Source of the DNA: JARBUG01 sp035628915
GTDB lineage: Bacteria; Bacillota; Sulfobacillia; Symbiobacteriales; Symbiobacteriaceae
Assembly (NCBI GenBank): GCA_035628915.1
Contig: DASPIW010000012.1
Span: 62,001 to 126,000 of the forward strand
DNA: 64,000 nucleotides
Direction: 5' to 3'
Below the pieces are notes generated by a model. That model saw only the letters and a list, made by a program, of their open reading frames with translations, had not been told where the DNA came from and searched no databases. This document shows positions 34,846-43,287 of this stretch, piece after piece (positions within the stretch are counted from its first letter, which is position 1; each line of letters starts with the position of its first letter). The position numbers and the translations under genes are program-made.

Positions 34846-35012
34846 GTTGTCCCCTCCCGCGTGGTTGGTGGATTTCCCGCCGATGGGACGGCACGCACCT
34901 GCCCGGCCATGGTTCCGGTCAGACGCCGTTCCGACTTAGCGGGTCCTTTCTCCACCACCATATGAGGACGAGGTACAGGTTATTCTTGTCCTGCGCAGAC
35001 AACCCACTTCGC

Positions 35013-36308
35013 TTATGGGGCAAGCAAGTGGCGCCGTGCCGGCCCTACTGTATAGAAGGAACCGGTAATCACCACCAGGCCCGATTCGCCCGCTGCTGCC
35101 AGCGCCTTGTCAACCGCGCCTGCCACGTCCGGCTCCACAGCAACGTCCGCCCGGCCCAGGCGCCGGCAGACTTCCGCCAGCGATTGCGCCGGGAGGCGGC
35201 GGGGGCTCTCCGGCGTGGCGACCCAAATGGTCTCGGCCAGCGCCAGCAATGGCTCGGCCATTGCCTCGACATTTTTGTCGGCAAGGGCGCCGAAAACCAG
35301 CGTGACCCGGTATCCCGGAAAGTACTGGCGTACCGCCTCGGCCAGCGCCCGGCATTTCGCCGGATTATGCGCGGCGTCCAGCAGGACTATCGCTGTGCCC
35401 TGACCCCTTAACAGTTCCATCCGACCGGGCCACGACACCCGGGCAAACCCCGCCCGCACCGCAAATTCGGCAACGCCGCACAGTTCCAGCACCCGCAGGG
35501 CCACAGACGCGTTGGCCGCCTGATGCTCGCCCAGCAGGGGCAGACGCACGCCGCGGTACCAGCCCCGGGCGCCGAGCAGGTCAACGACCTGCCCCTCCGG
35601 TCCGAATTCGACGACACGGTGATCATGAGGGCGCACTTCAATCAGGACGGAGTCCTGTGACAGCGCTTCCGCCCGGATGACCTCCAAGGCGCCCGGGTGC
35701 TCCGTGCCGGTTACGCACGGCACTGCTGGCTTGATGATGCCGGCCTTCTCCCACGCAATCCGCTCTTCGGTGTTTCCCAGCCAGTCGGTATGGTCCAGGC
35801 CGATGTTCGTAATGCACGCGACCACTGCATTGTCGATGGCGTTCGTGGCATCGAAGCGCCCGCCGACCCCGACCTCCAACACCAGCCAATCGACCTGCCT
35901 GCGGGCGTAAAAAACGAAGCCCACCACCGTTGTGACTTCAAACTCGGTGGGCTGCTCCCAGCCATCGGCAACCATGGCCTCCACGTGTGACCGGACCAGC
36001 GCCACCAACTCTGCGAGCTCGGCATCGCCGATATCCTGACGGTTGACCTGGTAGCGGTCCGTGAACCGCTCCAGCGAAGGCGACGTGTACAGCCCGACCC
36101 GAAATCCCGCCGCCCGCAGCCCGGATTCCACCAGTGCGGCCACGGAGCCCTTGCCGCTGGTGCCGGTCACGTGAACGATACGCCCGCACCGCCGGTCGGG
36201 GCGCCCCAGCCGGCACAGCAGCTCCTGCGTGCGCTCCAGGCCAAGTTTCACCCCGAACCGCTGCAGGCTGTGCAGATACTCGATCGCTTTCTGATAGTGC
36301 AACTCCAT
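35013..36308 (-). CDS. folC: Folylpolyglutamate synthase / dihydrofolate synthase
   Basis: The 431-residue protein has the Mur-ligase-like layout of FolC: FGVKLGLERTQELL at the start, the P-loop HVTGTSGKGSVAALVESGL near residue 45, YTSPSLERFTDRYQVN near 75, GLDHTDWLGNTEERIAWEK near 170 and LLDAAHNPAKC near 305. It adds glutamate to folates, and in bacteria often also makes dihydrofolate. It lies 85 bases downstream of valS, the same order as in Bacillus. ATG with TTGGAG upstream. Confidence 0.95.
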   Translation of the reverse strand: MELHYQKAIEYLHSLQRFGVKLGLERTQELLCRLGRPDRRCGRIVHVTGTSGKGSVAALVESGLRAAGFRVGLYTSPSLERFTDRYQVNRQDIGDAELAELVALVRSHVEAMVADGWEQPTEFEVTTVVGFVFYARRQVDWLVLEVGVGGRFDATNAIDNAVVACITNIGLDHTDWLGNTEERIAWEKAGIIKPAVPCVTGTEHPGALEVIRAEALSQDSVLIEVRPHDHRVVEFGPEGQVVDLLGARGWYRGVRLPLLGEHQAANASVALRVLELCGVAEFAVRAGFARVSWPGRMELLRGQGTAIVLLDAAHNPAKCRALAEAVRQYFPGYRVTLVFGALADKNVEAMAEPLLALAETIWVATPESPRRLPAQSLAEVCRRLGRADVAVEPDVAGAVDKALAAAGESGLVVITGSFYTVGPARRHLLAP

Positions 36309-36393
36309 CTACTCCAATTCTTCGCCAAGCCCGAAGGGCCGGCCGCGTTCAGGACGAACGTCGGCCGGCCCCGGCAGTTCCCCGTCGAATCCG

Positions 36394-39123
36394 TTACAGC
36401 TTGCGCAGCATCTCGAGCCGGCCGTTGATCGCAGTCAGCTTCTCTTCCAGAGCCGCGGCTTCCTCCCGGGTCTTCTCGATTACCTCGGGCTTCGCCTTTG
36501 CCAGGAATCCCTCGTTGCCAAGCTTGTTACGGAGCTTTGTGAGCTCCGCCTCGGTGGTGGCGGCCTCCTTGGCCATCCGCTCAATCTCCTTGGGCACATC
36601 GATCAGCCCGCCGACGGGCACGTACACTTCCAGACCCGTCAGGACGGCGGTTGCCGAGTTGGCCGGCTTCTCAGGCGTCACGGCCTGAATCGTCAGGCTG
36701 GCCATCCGGCCCAGGCTCTCCACAAACGACCGGCCCGCTTCCAGGGTCTTGAGCGCCTCATCGGTCGTGGCCATCAAAATGGCATCGATCTTCGCGTGCT
36801 CACCCAGCCGGAACTCGGCCCGGATCGACCGCAACGCCTTGATCGCATCGATAATCAAGCCCATTTGAGCGGCAGCTTCGGGGTCCTCCCACCCGGCCAC
36901 GGGCGTCGGGTACGGCGTCACGGAGACCGAAGGCTTGAGTTCCGCCTGGCCGCTCTGCTCGGCAATCGCCGCGGCAGTCTCGATTTGCGCTGACTGGGCG
37001 GGCAGCTTCTGCCAGATCGCCTCGGTAATGAACGGCATGAACGGGTGGAGCAGGCGCAGCGTGCCTTCCAGCACAAGGGCCAGCGTCTCCTGAGCGGCGA
37101 CCCGGCTGGCGTCCTCCTTGTTATACAGGCGGGCCTTTACCAGTTCGATATACCAGTCGCAGAACTCGCTCCAGATGAAGTCGTAGATCGCCCGGGCGGC
37201 CTCGCCGTACTGGTACTCGCCGAGCAGACGGTACACATCCTTAACCGTCTCGTTGAAACGGTGGCGAATCCAGCGGTCGGTCACGTTAAGGGCGCCCTCA
37301 TCCACCGCCGTTTCGGCGTCCCAGTCCTCCAGGTTCATCAGCACGAAGCGGCTGGCGTTCCAGAGCTTGTTGGCGAAGTTGCGGGCCGCCTCGACTTTGT
37401 CGGCATAGAAGCGGCTGTCGTTGCCCGGCGTGGTGCCCGTCACCAGCATAAAGCGCAGGGCGTCCGTACCATACTTGTCGATCACATCGAGCGGGTCGAC
37501 AATGTTGCCGAGCGACTTGGACATCTTCCGGCCCTTCTCATCGCGGATCAGACCATGTAGCACCACCGTATGGAACGGAATCTTACCCGTCAGTTCCAGA
37601 CCGGAGAAGATCATGCGGGCGACCCAGAAGAACAGGATGTCGTACCCGGTGATCAGCACGTCGCCGGGATAGAAGTAACTGAGATCATCCGTCTTGTCCG
37701 GCCAGCCGAGGGTCGAGAACGGCCACAAGGCAGACGAGAACCAGGTGTCCAGGGCGTCTCCATCCTGATGAATCTTTGCGCTGCCGCAGTGCGGACAGGC
37801 CGTGGGATCCTCCACCTCAGCCGTCTGACCGCCGCAGTCGTCGCAATACCAGACGGGAATCCGGTGGCCCCACCAGATCTGCCGGGAAATGCACCAGTCC
37901 TGGATATTCTCCATCCAGTGCAGATAGACTTTCGTAAACCGCTCGGGCACGATCTTGATGTCGCCGTCGGCTACCACTTTGGCGGCGGGCTCGGCAAGGG
38001 GCTTCATCTTTACATACCACTGCCGCGAGATGATCGGCTCCACCACGGTCTCGCACCGGGCGCAGCAGCCCACGGCGTGCCTGTGCGGCTCGATCTTCAC
38101 CAGCCAGCCCTCGGCCTCGGCATCGGCGACAATCTGCTTGCGACACTCGTAGCGGTCCATGCCCGCATACTTGCCGCCGGCAGCCGTAATTTTGCCGTCC
38201 AGGCCGATCACCTGGATCGACTCCAGGTTATGGCGCAGGCCCATCTCGAAGTCGTTCGGATCGTGGAACGGCGTCACCTTGACGCAGCCGGTGCCGAACT
38301 CCTTCTCCACGTATGCGTCCGGGAAGATCGGAATGTCGCGGCCGGTCGCCGGGTGGCGGACCAGCTTGCCATGGAGCGCCTGATACCGCTCATCCTCAGG
38401 GTTCACGGCAATGCCGGTGTCGCCCAGCATCGTCTCCGGGCGGGTCGTGGCCACTTCAATGTAGCCGTTGCCGTCAACCAGCGGGTAACGGAAGTGCCAG
38501 AGGTGGCTGTCCCGCTCCTCGTATTCCACTTCAATGTCGGACAGGGCCGTCATGTCCTTGGGACACCAGTTGGTAATCCGGGTGCCCTGGTAAATGAGCC
38601 CCCTCTTGTACAGCTGCACGAAAAAGGCCCGCACGGCCTTCGAGAGCCGCTCGTCCATGGTGAAAGCTTCCCGGCTCCAATCGACCGAAACGCCGAGCTT
38701 GCGCAGCTGGCTGGAAATGGTGCCGTGATACTTGGCCTTCCATTCCCACACCTTTTCCACAAACTTCTCGCGCCCCATTTCCTGACGGGTGGGGCCGCCC
38801 TGCTTGCGCAGGTCCTGTTCCACCTTGATCTGGGTGGCGAGGCCGGCGTGGTCAGTGCCGGGCAGATACAGCGTGGGTTGCCCCTGCATGCGCTTCCACC
38901 GGATCATGATATCGATCATCGTGTTGTTGAGGGCATGCCCCAGGTGCAGGACGCCCGTGACGTTGGGCGGCGGAATCACGATCGTGTACGGCTGCTTGCC
39001 CTCGACACGCGGGGCCTGGTAGAACTTCCCCTCGAGCCAATACCGGTAGCATTCGTCCTCCACCAGTTTCGGGTCGTACTTGGATGCGAGTTCTGCCGTC
39101 GGGTTCTGGATTTCCTCGGACAC
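36394..39123 (-). CDS. valS: Valyl-tRNA synthetase
   Basis: From GTG 39123 the enzyme has 909 residues. Class I motifs are clear: HLGH in PPPNVTGVLHLGHALNN near residue 60, and KMSKS in GRKMSKSLGN near 530. The editing domain (ATTRPETMLGDT near 215), zinc-like cysteine clusters (CCARCE; CDDC and CPHC), the anticodon-binding helical domain and the C-terminal coiled-coil arm (from about 840) follow in order. GTG is preferred because GAGGAGG lies 9 bases upstream. Further upstream codons belong to the T-box terminator. Expression is expected to respond to uncharged tRNA-Val. Confidence 0.97.
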   Translation of the reverse strand: MSEEIQNPTAELASKYDPKLVEDECYRYWLEGKFYQAPRVEGKQPYTIVIPPPNVTGVLHLGHALNNTMIDIMIRWKRMQGQPTLYLPGTDHAGLATQIKVEQDLRKQGGPTRQEMGREKFVEKVWEWKAKYHGTISSQLRKLGVSVDWSREAFTMDERLSKAVRAFFVQLYKRGLIYQGTRITNWCPKDMTALSDIEVEYEERDSHLWHFRYPLVDGNGYIEVATTRPETMLGDTGIAVNPEDERYQALHGKLVRHPATGRDIPIFPDAYVEKEFGTGCVKVTPFHDPNDFEMGLRHNLESIQVIGLDGKITAAGGKYAGMDRYECRKQIVADAEAEGWLVKIEPHRHAVGCCARCETVVEPIISRQWYVKMKPLAEPAAKVVADGDIKIVPERFTKVYLHWMENIQDWCISRQIWWGHRIPVWYCDDCGGQTAEVEDPTACPHCGSAKIHQDGDALDTWFSSALWPFSTLGWPDKTDDLSYFYPGDVLITGYDILFFWVARMIFSGLELTGKIPFHTVVLHGLIRDEKGRKMSKSLGNIVDPLDVIDKYGTDALRFMLVTGTTPGNDSRFYADKVEAARNFANKLWNASRFVLMNLEDWDAETAVDEGALNVTDRWIRHRFNETVKDVYRLLGEYQYGEAARAIYDFIWSEFCDWYIELVKARLYNKEDASRVAAQETLALVLEGTLRLLHPFMPFITEAIWQKLPAQSAQIETAAAIAEQSGQAELKPSVSVTPYPTPVAGWEDPEAAAQMGLIIDAIKALRSIRAEFRLGEHAKIDAILMATTDEALKTLEAGRSFVESLGRMASLTIQAVTPEKPANSATAVLTGLEVYVPVGGLIDVPKEIERMAKEAATTEAELTKLRNKLGNEGFLAKAKPEVIEKTREEAAALEEKLTAINGRLEMLRKL

Positions 39124-39144
39124 GGTCACTACCTCCTCAAATCG

Positions 39145-39434
39145 AAAAGCCCCGGCACGTCCTATAAGGACGAGCCGGGGCTCGCGGTACCACCTTACTT
39201 CCTCCACCCGCTTGAGGAACGGGGGAGACTCTCTGGTGCTGTAACGGGCAGAACCCGGCCCACCCTAGCGGTGCGGATGTCGCACCGTTCAGGAGAGCAG
39301 CATCAGCGGCGACCTTCACTCCGGCCGGCCCGGCAACCCTTGCACCCGGTGGGGTTCCCTCGCTGGGGGCGGCTGTGGGAGTTACTCCTCCGCGTCAACG
39401 CCGTTGTCACTTCTAGTCAAAGTTGTATACGCCC
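39145..39434 (-). promoter_or_regulatory. T-box leader of valS with terminator
   Basis: The minus-strand leader holds the T-box core AAGGTGGTACCGCG (39183-39196), directly followed by a terminator with stem GCCCCGGCTCGTCC/GGACGTGCCGGGGC (39149-39181, one mismatch) and TTTT. About 230 bases of stem-rich sequence precede it, as in T-box leaders. A GTC near 39311-39313 is a candidate valine specifier codon, but this was not proven by folding. Confidence 0.93.
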
Positions 39435-39463
39435 ATGATATGCCGTGCGTTGCCACTTGTCAA
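39435..39463 (-). promoter_or_regulatory. Sigma-A-type promoter of valS
   Basis: TTGACA (39458-39463) and TATCAT (39435-39440) on the minus strand, 17 bp apart, lie just upstream of the T-box leader. Confidence 0.8.
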
Positions 39464-39498
39464 TCTGAGGAAAGCGAGCAATGATGGCGCAACGATAG

Positions 39499-40083
39499 TT
39501 ATGCACTCTGGCTGTTCTTCATATGCCAGCGCTGCCGGCTGAGATTCATGAGAAGAACAGCAGCCGGATCCTGCCGCCGAATGCTCGGCTCCAGCACCGC
39601 CCGCCGGCGGAAGCCAAGCTTTTCGTAGGCCCGAATGGCCCGGATGTTTGTTACGAAGACCCGCAAGTATACGGATTCCAGGCCCATTGCGCCAAACGCG
39701 GCATCGAGAGATGCCCGAATGGCGTCCGTGCCGTAGCCATGCCCCCAGTAATCCTTGTCGCCGATGCAGATGCGCAGCTCGCTCGAGCTGTTCCGCCAGT
39801 TGAGGTGAGCCAGTTCCAACTCACCGATCAGCCGGCCGTCCAGGGTCTCAATGGCCCAGGTGCGGCACGTCCGGTCGCTGTTGACGGCGCGGAACCAATC
39901 GCTGATGTCCATTTCCGCGTACTTGCGGCCCATCAGTCCGATGATCTCGGGATCGACGTCCCAGGCGTGCAAGATCGGCAAATCGGCGGCAACGACCCGT
40001 CGGAGGACCGTTAGTCTGCCAATCACCCGATCCAGTTCTGCATCGGCTTTACGCGGCCGCTTCGGCTTCGTGTCAATGTCCAT
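39499..40083 (-). CDS. GNAT acetyltransferase, RimJ/RimL-like
   Basis: From ATG 40083 the protein has 194 residues and the acetyltransferase_3 pattern. The segment LTVLRRVVAADLPILHAWDVD is followed by TWAIETLDGRLIGELELAHLNW, the acetyl-CoA loop region DYWGHGYGTDAIRASLDAAF, and the terminal VTNIRAIRAYEKLGFRRRAVL. It probably acetylates an amino group on a protein or small molecule; the target is unknown. The open frame continues 55 codons upstream into non-family sequence. ATG 40083 is chosen by homology pattern; its GGAGGA site is rather far (about 14 bases). Confidence 0.83.
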   Translation of the reverse strand: MDIDTKPKRPRKADAELDRVIGRLTVLRRVVAADLPILHAWDVDPEIIGLMGRKYAEMDISDWFRAVNSDRTCRTWAIETLDGRLIGELELAHLNWRNSSSELRICIGDKDYWGHGYGTDAIRASLDAAFGAMGLESVYLRVFVTNIRAIRAYEKLGFRRRAVLEPSIRRQDPAAVLLMNLSRQRWHMKNSQSA

Positions 40084-40228
40084 GTTGCAATCCAGCCCGT
40101 CCTCCGCTGTTAAGGTGGGAGTCGATACGGATTCACGAGGCTGTCGTTTCGACGGGTGCGCGTCGTGTCCCTCTAGGGAATTCAAGGCGCGGCAGTCTTG
40201 CGGTGGCAAATGGGGGCCAAAATGCAGG

Positions 40229-40261
40229 TCAGGCGACCCCGTCCCCAACGGAATCGCCTGA
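40229..40261 (-). terminator. Terminator of the MarR gene
   Basis: Stem TCAGGCGA/TCGCCTGA (40229-40236 with 40254-40261), whose interior pairs further (CCGT/ACGG), lies just past the MarR stop at 40267. The T-tract (GCATTTT) is weak. Confidence 0.65.
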
Positions 40262-40266
40262 GCCCG

Positions 40267-40728
40267 TTAGTCCTTCAGTTCACGGTAAAGCTTGATCAGC
40301 ATCTCCGTGAGCTTCTCCCGTTGGCGACCTTCCCAGACACCGGCAAGGCCCGCCAATTCCACCGCCAATTCCCGCTCGATCGCCCCGACTTGATCACCCT
40401 TTTCGGTAAGCCGAACGGTAATGACCCTCCGATCGTCGGTGCTGCGTTCACGCTTGAGCCACTGATCCCGCTCGAGGCGATCTACGATGCCCGTCACATT
40501 GCCCCGGCTGCAGTTGAGTTGCTCGCTAAGCCCGCCGAGCGTCACGTTGTTGTCCTGCACCGCAGCTTTCAGCAGTTGAAACTGCGGTGAAGTCAAACCG
40601 TACCGGGCACTCAGAAAGCGATCGCAGCGCTTTTCGATCAGGTCGGAGATGAGCTGGATTAACGGCAGAACCCCTTCGGCCTGGACCTCTTCGGGAACCA
40701 TCGCCTGCGCCTGTTCTATCTCGCTCAA
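40267..40728 (-). CDS. MarR-family transcriptional regulator
   Basis: The 153-residue protein has the winged-helix pattern of MarR: YGLTSPQFQLLKAA near residue 43, LSEQLNCSRGNVTGIVDRLE as recognition helix near 66-86, and the wing DDRRVITVRLTEKG near 98-111. It should bind DNA as a dimer and respond to a small ligand. The start is TTG at 40728 with GAGGGG upstream. A palindrome lies in its own promoter region (40787-40798), suggesting autorepression. The ATP-grasp gene upstream on the same strand ends in a strong terminator. Confidence 0.9.
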   Translation of the reverse strand: MSEIEQAQAMVPEEVQAEGVLPLIQLISDLIEKRCDRFLSARYGLTSPQFQLLKAAVQDNNVTLGGLSEQLNCSRGNVTGIVDRLERDQWLKRERSTDDRRVITVRLTEKGDQVGAIERELAVELAGLAGVWEGRQREKLTEMLIKLYRELKD

Positions 40729-40786
40729 AGCCCCTCACCCCGTCCCCTTTGGAAAGATTCTTTGTCTAGTTGTCCTCTAGTGCTTT

Positions 40787-40798
40787 TAATCATGATTA
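40787..40798. promoter_or_regulatory. Palindrome upstream of the MarR gene, candidate operator
   Basis: A perfect 12-bp palindrome TAATCATGATTA in an AT-rich stretch about 60 bases before the MarR start. MarR proteins commonly bind such sites in their own promoters. CTAG-containing near-repeats (TCTAGT twice) lie next to it at 40768-40782. Confidence 0.45.
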
Positions 40799-40875
40799 TA
40801 CCAAATTGGAATAAACAGTCAACACACTGACAGGAAAATTTTTTCTCGGCTAGGCGATGTTTAGCGGGAAAACAA

Positions 40876-40902
40876 ATCCGGAACGGGCAACCCGTTCCGG
40901 AT
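40876..40902 (-). terminator. Terminator of the ATP-grasp gene
   Basis: A perfect 12-bp stem ATCCGGAACGGG/CCCGTTCCGGAT with a 3-base loop, followed on the minus strand by TTGTTTT, 12 bases past the stop. Confidence 0.93.
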
Positions 40903-40914
40903 ATGCGGCCATGA

Positions 40915-41949
40915 TCAGTCAGCCGTTTCTGCCAGGCGCCGGCGCACAACTTCCGCCAGCCGCCAGCGCTGCAGCGCAGCGTCGAGAATGCTGTTTACCA
41001 GCTGCTCATAGGTATACCCGCCCTTATCGGCCTGCCGGCAGAGATCGCTAAACCCCGGGCTGAGCCCCGGCAGGGCATTGACCTCTAATACATACGGAAT
41101 GCCGTCGGCACCCATACGGATATCCACCCGGGCAACATCAACGCACCCTAACGCTCGAAAGGCAGCGAACGCCGTGCGCTTGAGCAGTTGTTCCGTCGCC
41201 TGGTCAACCGGCGCCGGGCAGAGGTAGTACTCGTCGGCATCCCACTCCTTTTTGAACTGGTAGGAGTAGATGTTGCCGTGGCCGGTCGGCACAATGCCGT
41301 AGTTGAGTTCCATGATGGGAAAGATGGTGGGGTTTTCGTTGCCGACCAGTCCGACCGTAAACTCCCGTCCGTCTATGAACTCTTCCACCAGAGCAGCCTG
41401 TCGATACATATCGTGCACGTACTGAACCCGTTCCACGAGTTCGGAGGGCGTGTCCACTTTTGAGTCAGGGGTGATGCCCATGCTTGAACCTTCGTTCGCC
41501 GGCTTTACGAAGAGCGGAAAACGCAATCCATTCCAGTCAATCATTTCACCAGGTGCGATGGTCTTGAACGCGGGCGTGGGAACGCCGTGATACAGGAGCA
41601 TCTTCTTGGCTGCCGCTTTATCCAGCGACAGTGCCAGCGCCAGTACACCGGAGCCGGTATAGGGAATCCCCAGCATTTCCAGCAAGGCCGGGATCTGCGA
41701 CTCGCGGCTCTCGCCGCGCAGACCCTCGCAAATGTTGAAGACGATGTCCGGTCTGACTGCTCGGAGCTTCGGGTACGCCTCTTCGTCTCCTTCAATCCGG
41801 ACCACTTCGTGCCCGACCGACGTCAGTGCCGCTGCAATTGCCTTTACCGTCTGCTCGCTGTCCAGTTCTGCATGTGCGTCAGGGGGCTCTCCTTCCTCGG
41901 GCGGCTCGTTCTTACCGAGGTTATACATGAGCCCAACAGTTAGTCCCAT
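40915..41949 (-). CDS. ATP-grasp ligase, D-alanine-D-alanine ligase-like
   Basis: The 344-residue protein has the Ddl-type layout: an N-terminal domain ending DIVFNICEGLRGESRESQIPALLE, where NICEG matches the Ddl N-terminal motif, then GIPYTGSGVLALALSLDKAAAK. The ATP-grasp core has FVKPANEGSSMGI, VEEFIDGREFTVGLVG and VARVDIRMG...VLEVNALPGL with the metal-binding residues. It should join a carboxylate to an amine using ATP. Its low resemblance to typical Ddl in the N-terminus (acidic EPPEEGEPPDAHAELDSE) leaves the substrate open. ATG with AAGGAGATGA upstream. Confidence 0.85.
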   Translation of the reverse strand: MGLTVGLMYNLGKNEPPEEGEPPDAHAELDSEQTVKAIAAALTSVGHEVVRIEGDEEAYPKLRAVRPDIVFNICEGLRGESRESQIPALLEMLGIPYTGSGVLALALSLDKAAAKKMLLYHGVPTPAFKTIAPGEMIDWNGLRFPLFVKPANEGSSMGITPDSKVDTPSELVERVQYVHDMYRQAALVEEFIDGREFTVGLVGNENPTIFPIMELNYGIVPTGHGNIYSYQFKKEWDADEYYLCPAPVDQATEQLLKRTAFAAFRALGCVDVARVDIRMGADGIPYVLEVNALPGLSPGFSDLCRQADKGGYTYEQLVNSILDAALQRWRLAEVVRRRLAETAD

Positions 41950-42031
41950 CGCCCCGGGGTCATCTCCTTACTAGAGGGCGCTTTTCCTTGTGCCGCAATA
42001 GATTGAATCGTCGCCCCCAATAGTTACATAC

Positions 42032-42059
42032 ATCATAACACTAGGGATTCAACTGTCAA
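42032..42059 (-). promoter_or_regulatory. Promoter of the ATP-grasp gene
   Basis: On the minus strand, TTGACA (42054-42059) and TATGAT (42032-42037) are separated by 16 bp. They lie about 85 bases upstream of the start at 41949. Confidence 0.75.
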
Positions 42060-42148
42060 TATGTAACAACAGTAGACCGTTACCCGCTCGTTTGCTACCA
42101 TTACAGGTGGCTGTTGACAAGTCTTTCGGTACTCGGGGGAATGATTGG

Positions 42149-43072
42149 TTGCGCATCCGAACCTGGCAGGCCGACGTGCTGCTTTCAGTCGTTACCGCAA
42201 TCTGGGGAGCGACTTTCCCGGTCGTGAAGAACGCCACCGACCTTTCAGCCGGTGGCGTTCCAACCTATTGGTTCCTGGCAGCGCGGTTCACCCTGGCGGC
42301 CGTGCTGCTGGCCGCGATTTTTTGGCGCACCTTGTCCGCGGCGCCGCTGCGTACATGGGCAGCCGGCGCCCTGGTGGGCACGTTCCTGTTTTCGGGCTAC
42401 GCCTTCCAGACGTTCGGTCTGGCATATACCACCAGCGCCAAAGCGGGCTTCATCACCGGTCTGTGTGTGGTTGGCGTACCCGTTCTGACGGTATTATGGC
42501 TGAAGCGGAAGCCGCAGCCCGGTGCCTGGATCGGCGTGGCTACCGCAACGGCGGGACTTGCCCTCCTGTCGCTGAATGCCGACTTGCTCCCAACATATGG
42601 CGACTTGCTGGTCTTTCTCTGTGCGATCGGCTTCGCGCTGCATATTACGGCGGTGGGCCGGTTTGCCGGTCCCCACGATCCCACGGCCCTGGCTGTCATC
42701 CAGATTGGCATGGCGGCCCTGCTTTCCTGGCTGCTGCACCTGGCCGACAAGGGAACCGTGGCGCCCGGCGTTCCTAACGTGGCGTGGTTTACCGGCCCGG
42801 GCAATGTGGTGTTGGCCTGGTTAATTTGCGGTGTGGCGGCAACAGCTCTGGCCTTCTGGCTGCAAAATGTACTGCAGCCACATACGACGCCGACGCACAC
42901 AGCGCTGATCTTTGCCGCTGAACCTGTGTGGGGAGCCGTCTTCTCGTTCCTCCTGCTTGGCGAAACGCTGACCATGCGGGCCGGCATTGGGGCGGCACTG
43001 ATCCTGGCCGGCATGCTGCTGGCCGAGCTGCCCATTGGTGGGAAGCGTGTTCAATCTATCGCAGGAGATTGA
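42149..43072 (+). CDS. EamA/DMT-superfamily transporter
   Basis: From TTG 42149 the protein has 307 residues and ten membrane helices arranged as two EamA repeats. Visible are WQADVLLSVVTAIWGATFPV at the start, LQTFGLAYTTSAKAGFITGL-type sequence in repeat one, and HTALIFAAEPVWGAVFSFLLLGE in repeat two. Members export amino acids or metabolites; the substrate is unknown. TTG 42149 is preferred because GGGGGA lies 8 bases upstream and the protein then begins right at the first helix. Upstream in-frame TTG and GTG codons lack a ribosome site. Confidence 0.85.
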   Translation: MRIRTWQADVLLSVVTAIWGATFPVVKNATDLSAGGVPTYWFLAARFTLAAVLLAAIFWRTLSAAPLRTWAAGALVGTFLFSGYAFQTFGLAYTTSAKAGFITGLCVVGVPVLTVLWLKRKPQPGAWIGVATATAGLALLSLNADLLPTYGDLLVFLCAIGFALHITAVGRFAGPHDPTALAVIQIGMAALLSWLLHLADKGTVAPGVPNVAWFTGPGNVVLAWLICGVAATALAFWLQNVLQPHTTPTHTALIFAAEPVWGAVFSFLLLGETLTMRAGIGAALILAGMLLAELPIGGKRVQSIAGD

Positions 43073-43090
43073 AGATAAGAGACAAATTAT

Positions 43091-43225
43091 TACACAGATT
43101 ACACAGATCTGCACAGACTCTCATGGTCTTCCAATCTGGTCCTCCAGGCTCCCTTCGGGCAACGGGCGTTTTACACTATATATCTAATAAATATGTGTAA
43201 TCCTATAATCTGTGTAATCTGTGTA
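43091..43225. repeat. AT-rich element bounded by inverted 18-bp repeats
   Basis: TACACAGATTACACAGAT (43091-43108) recurs as its exact reverse complement at 43208-43225. Each arm is itself two tandem copies of a 9-base unit ACACAGATT. The 99 bases between contain AT-rich sequence and GTGTAATC again near 43194. There is no open frame of interest. The GC content is far below its surroundings. Confidence 0.85.
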
Positions 43226-43248
43226 GAAATGTCTTTTGATTTCTGGGT

Positions 43249-43273
43249 AAAAGGCCGCCTGCACCAGGCGGCC
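43249..43273 (-). terminator. Terminator of the chemoreceptor gene
   Basis: Perfect 9-bp stem GGCCGCCTG/CAGGCGGCC followed on the minus strand by TTTTAC, 15 bases past the stop. Confidence 0.92.
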
Positions 43274-43287
43274 CACTGCCATTTCCT

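Noticed and set aside
37570..39438. 622-codon plus-strand frame opposite valS
   Set aside because: It runs through valS and its T-box leader, both well supported on the other strand.
43091..43225. Insertion sequence
   Set aside because: No transposase frame and only 135 bases in total; kept only as a repeat element.
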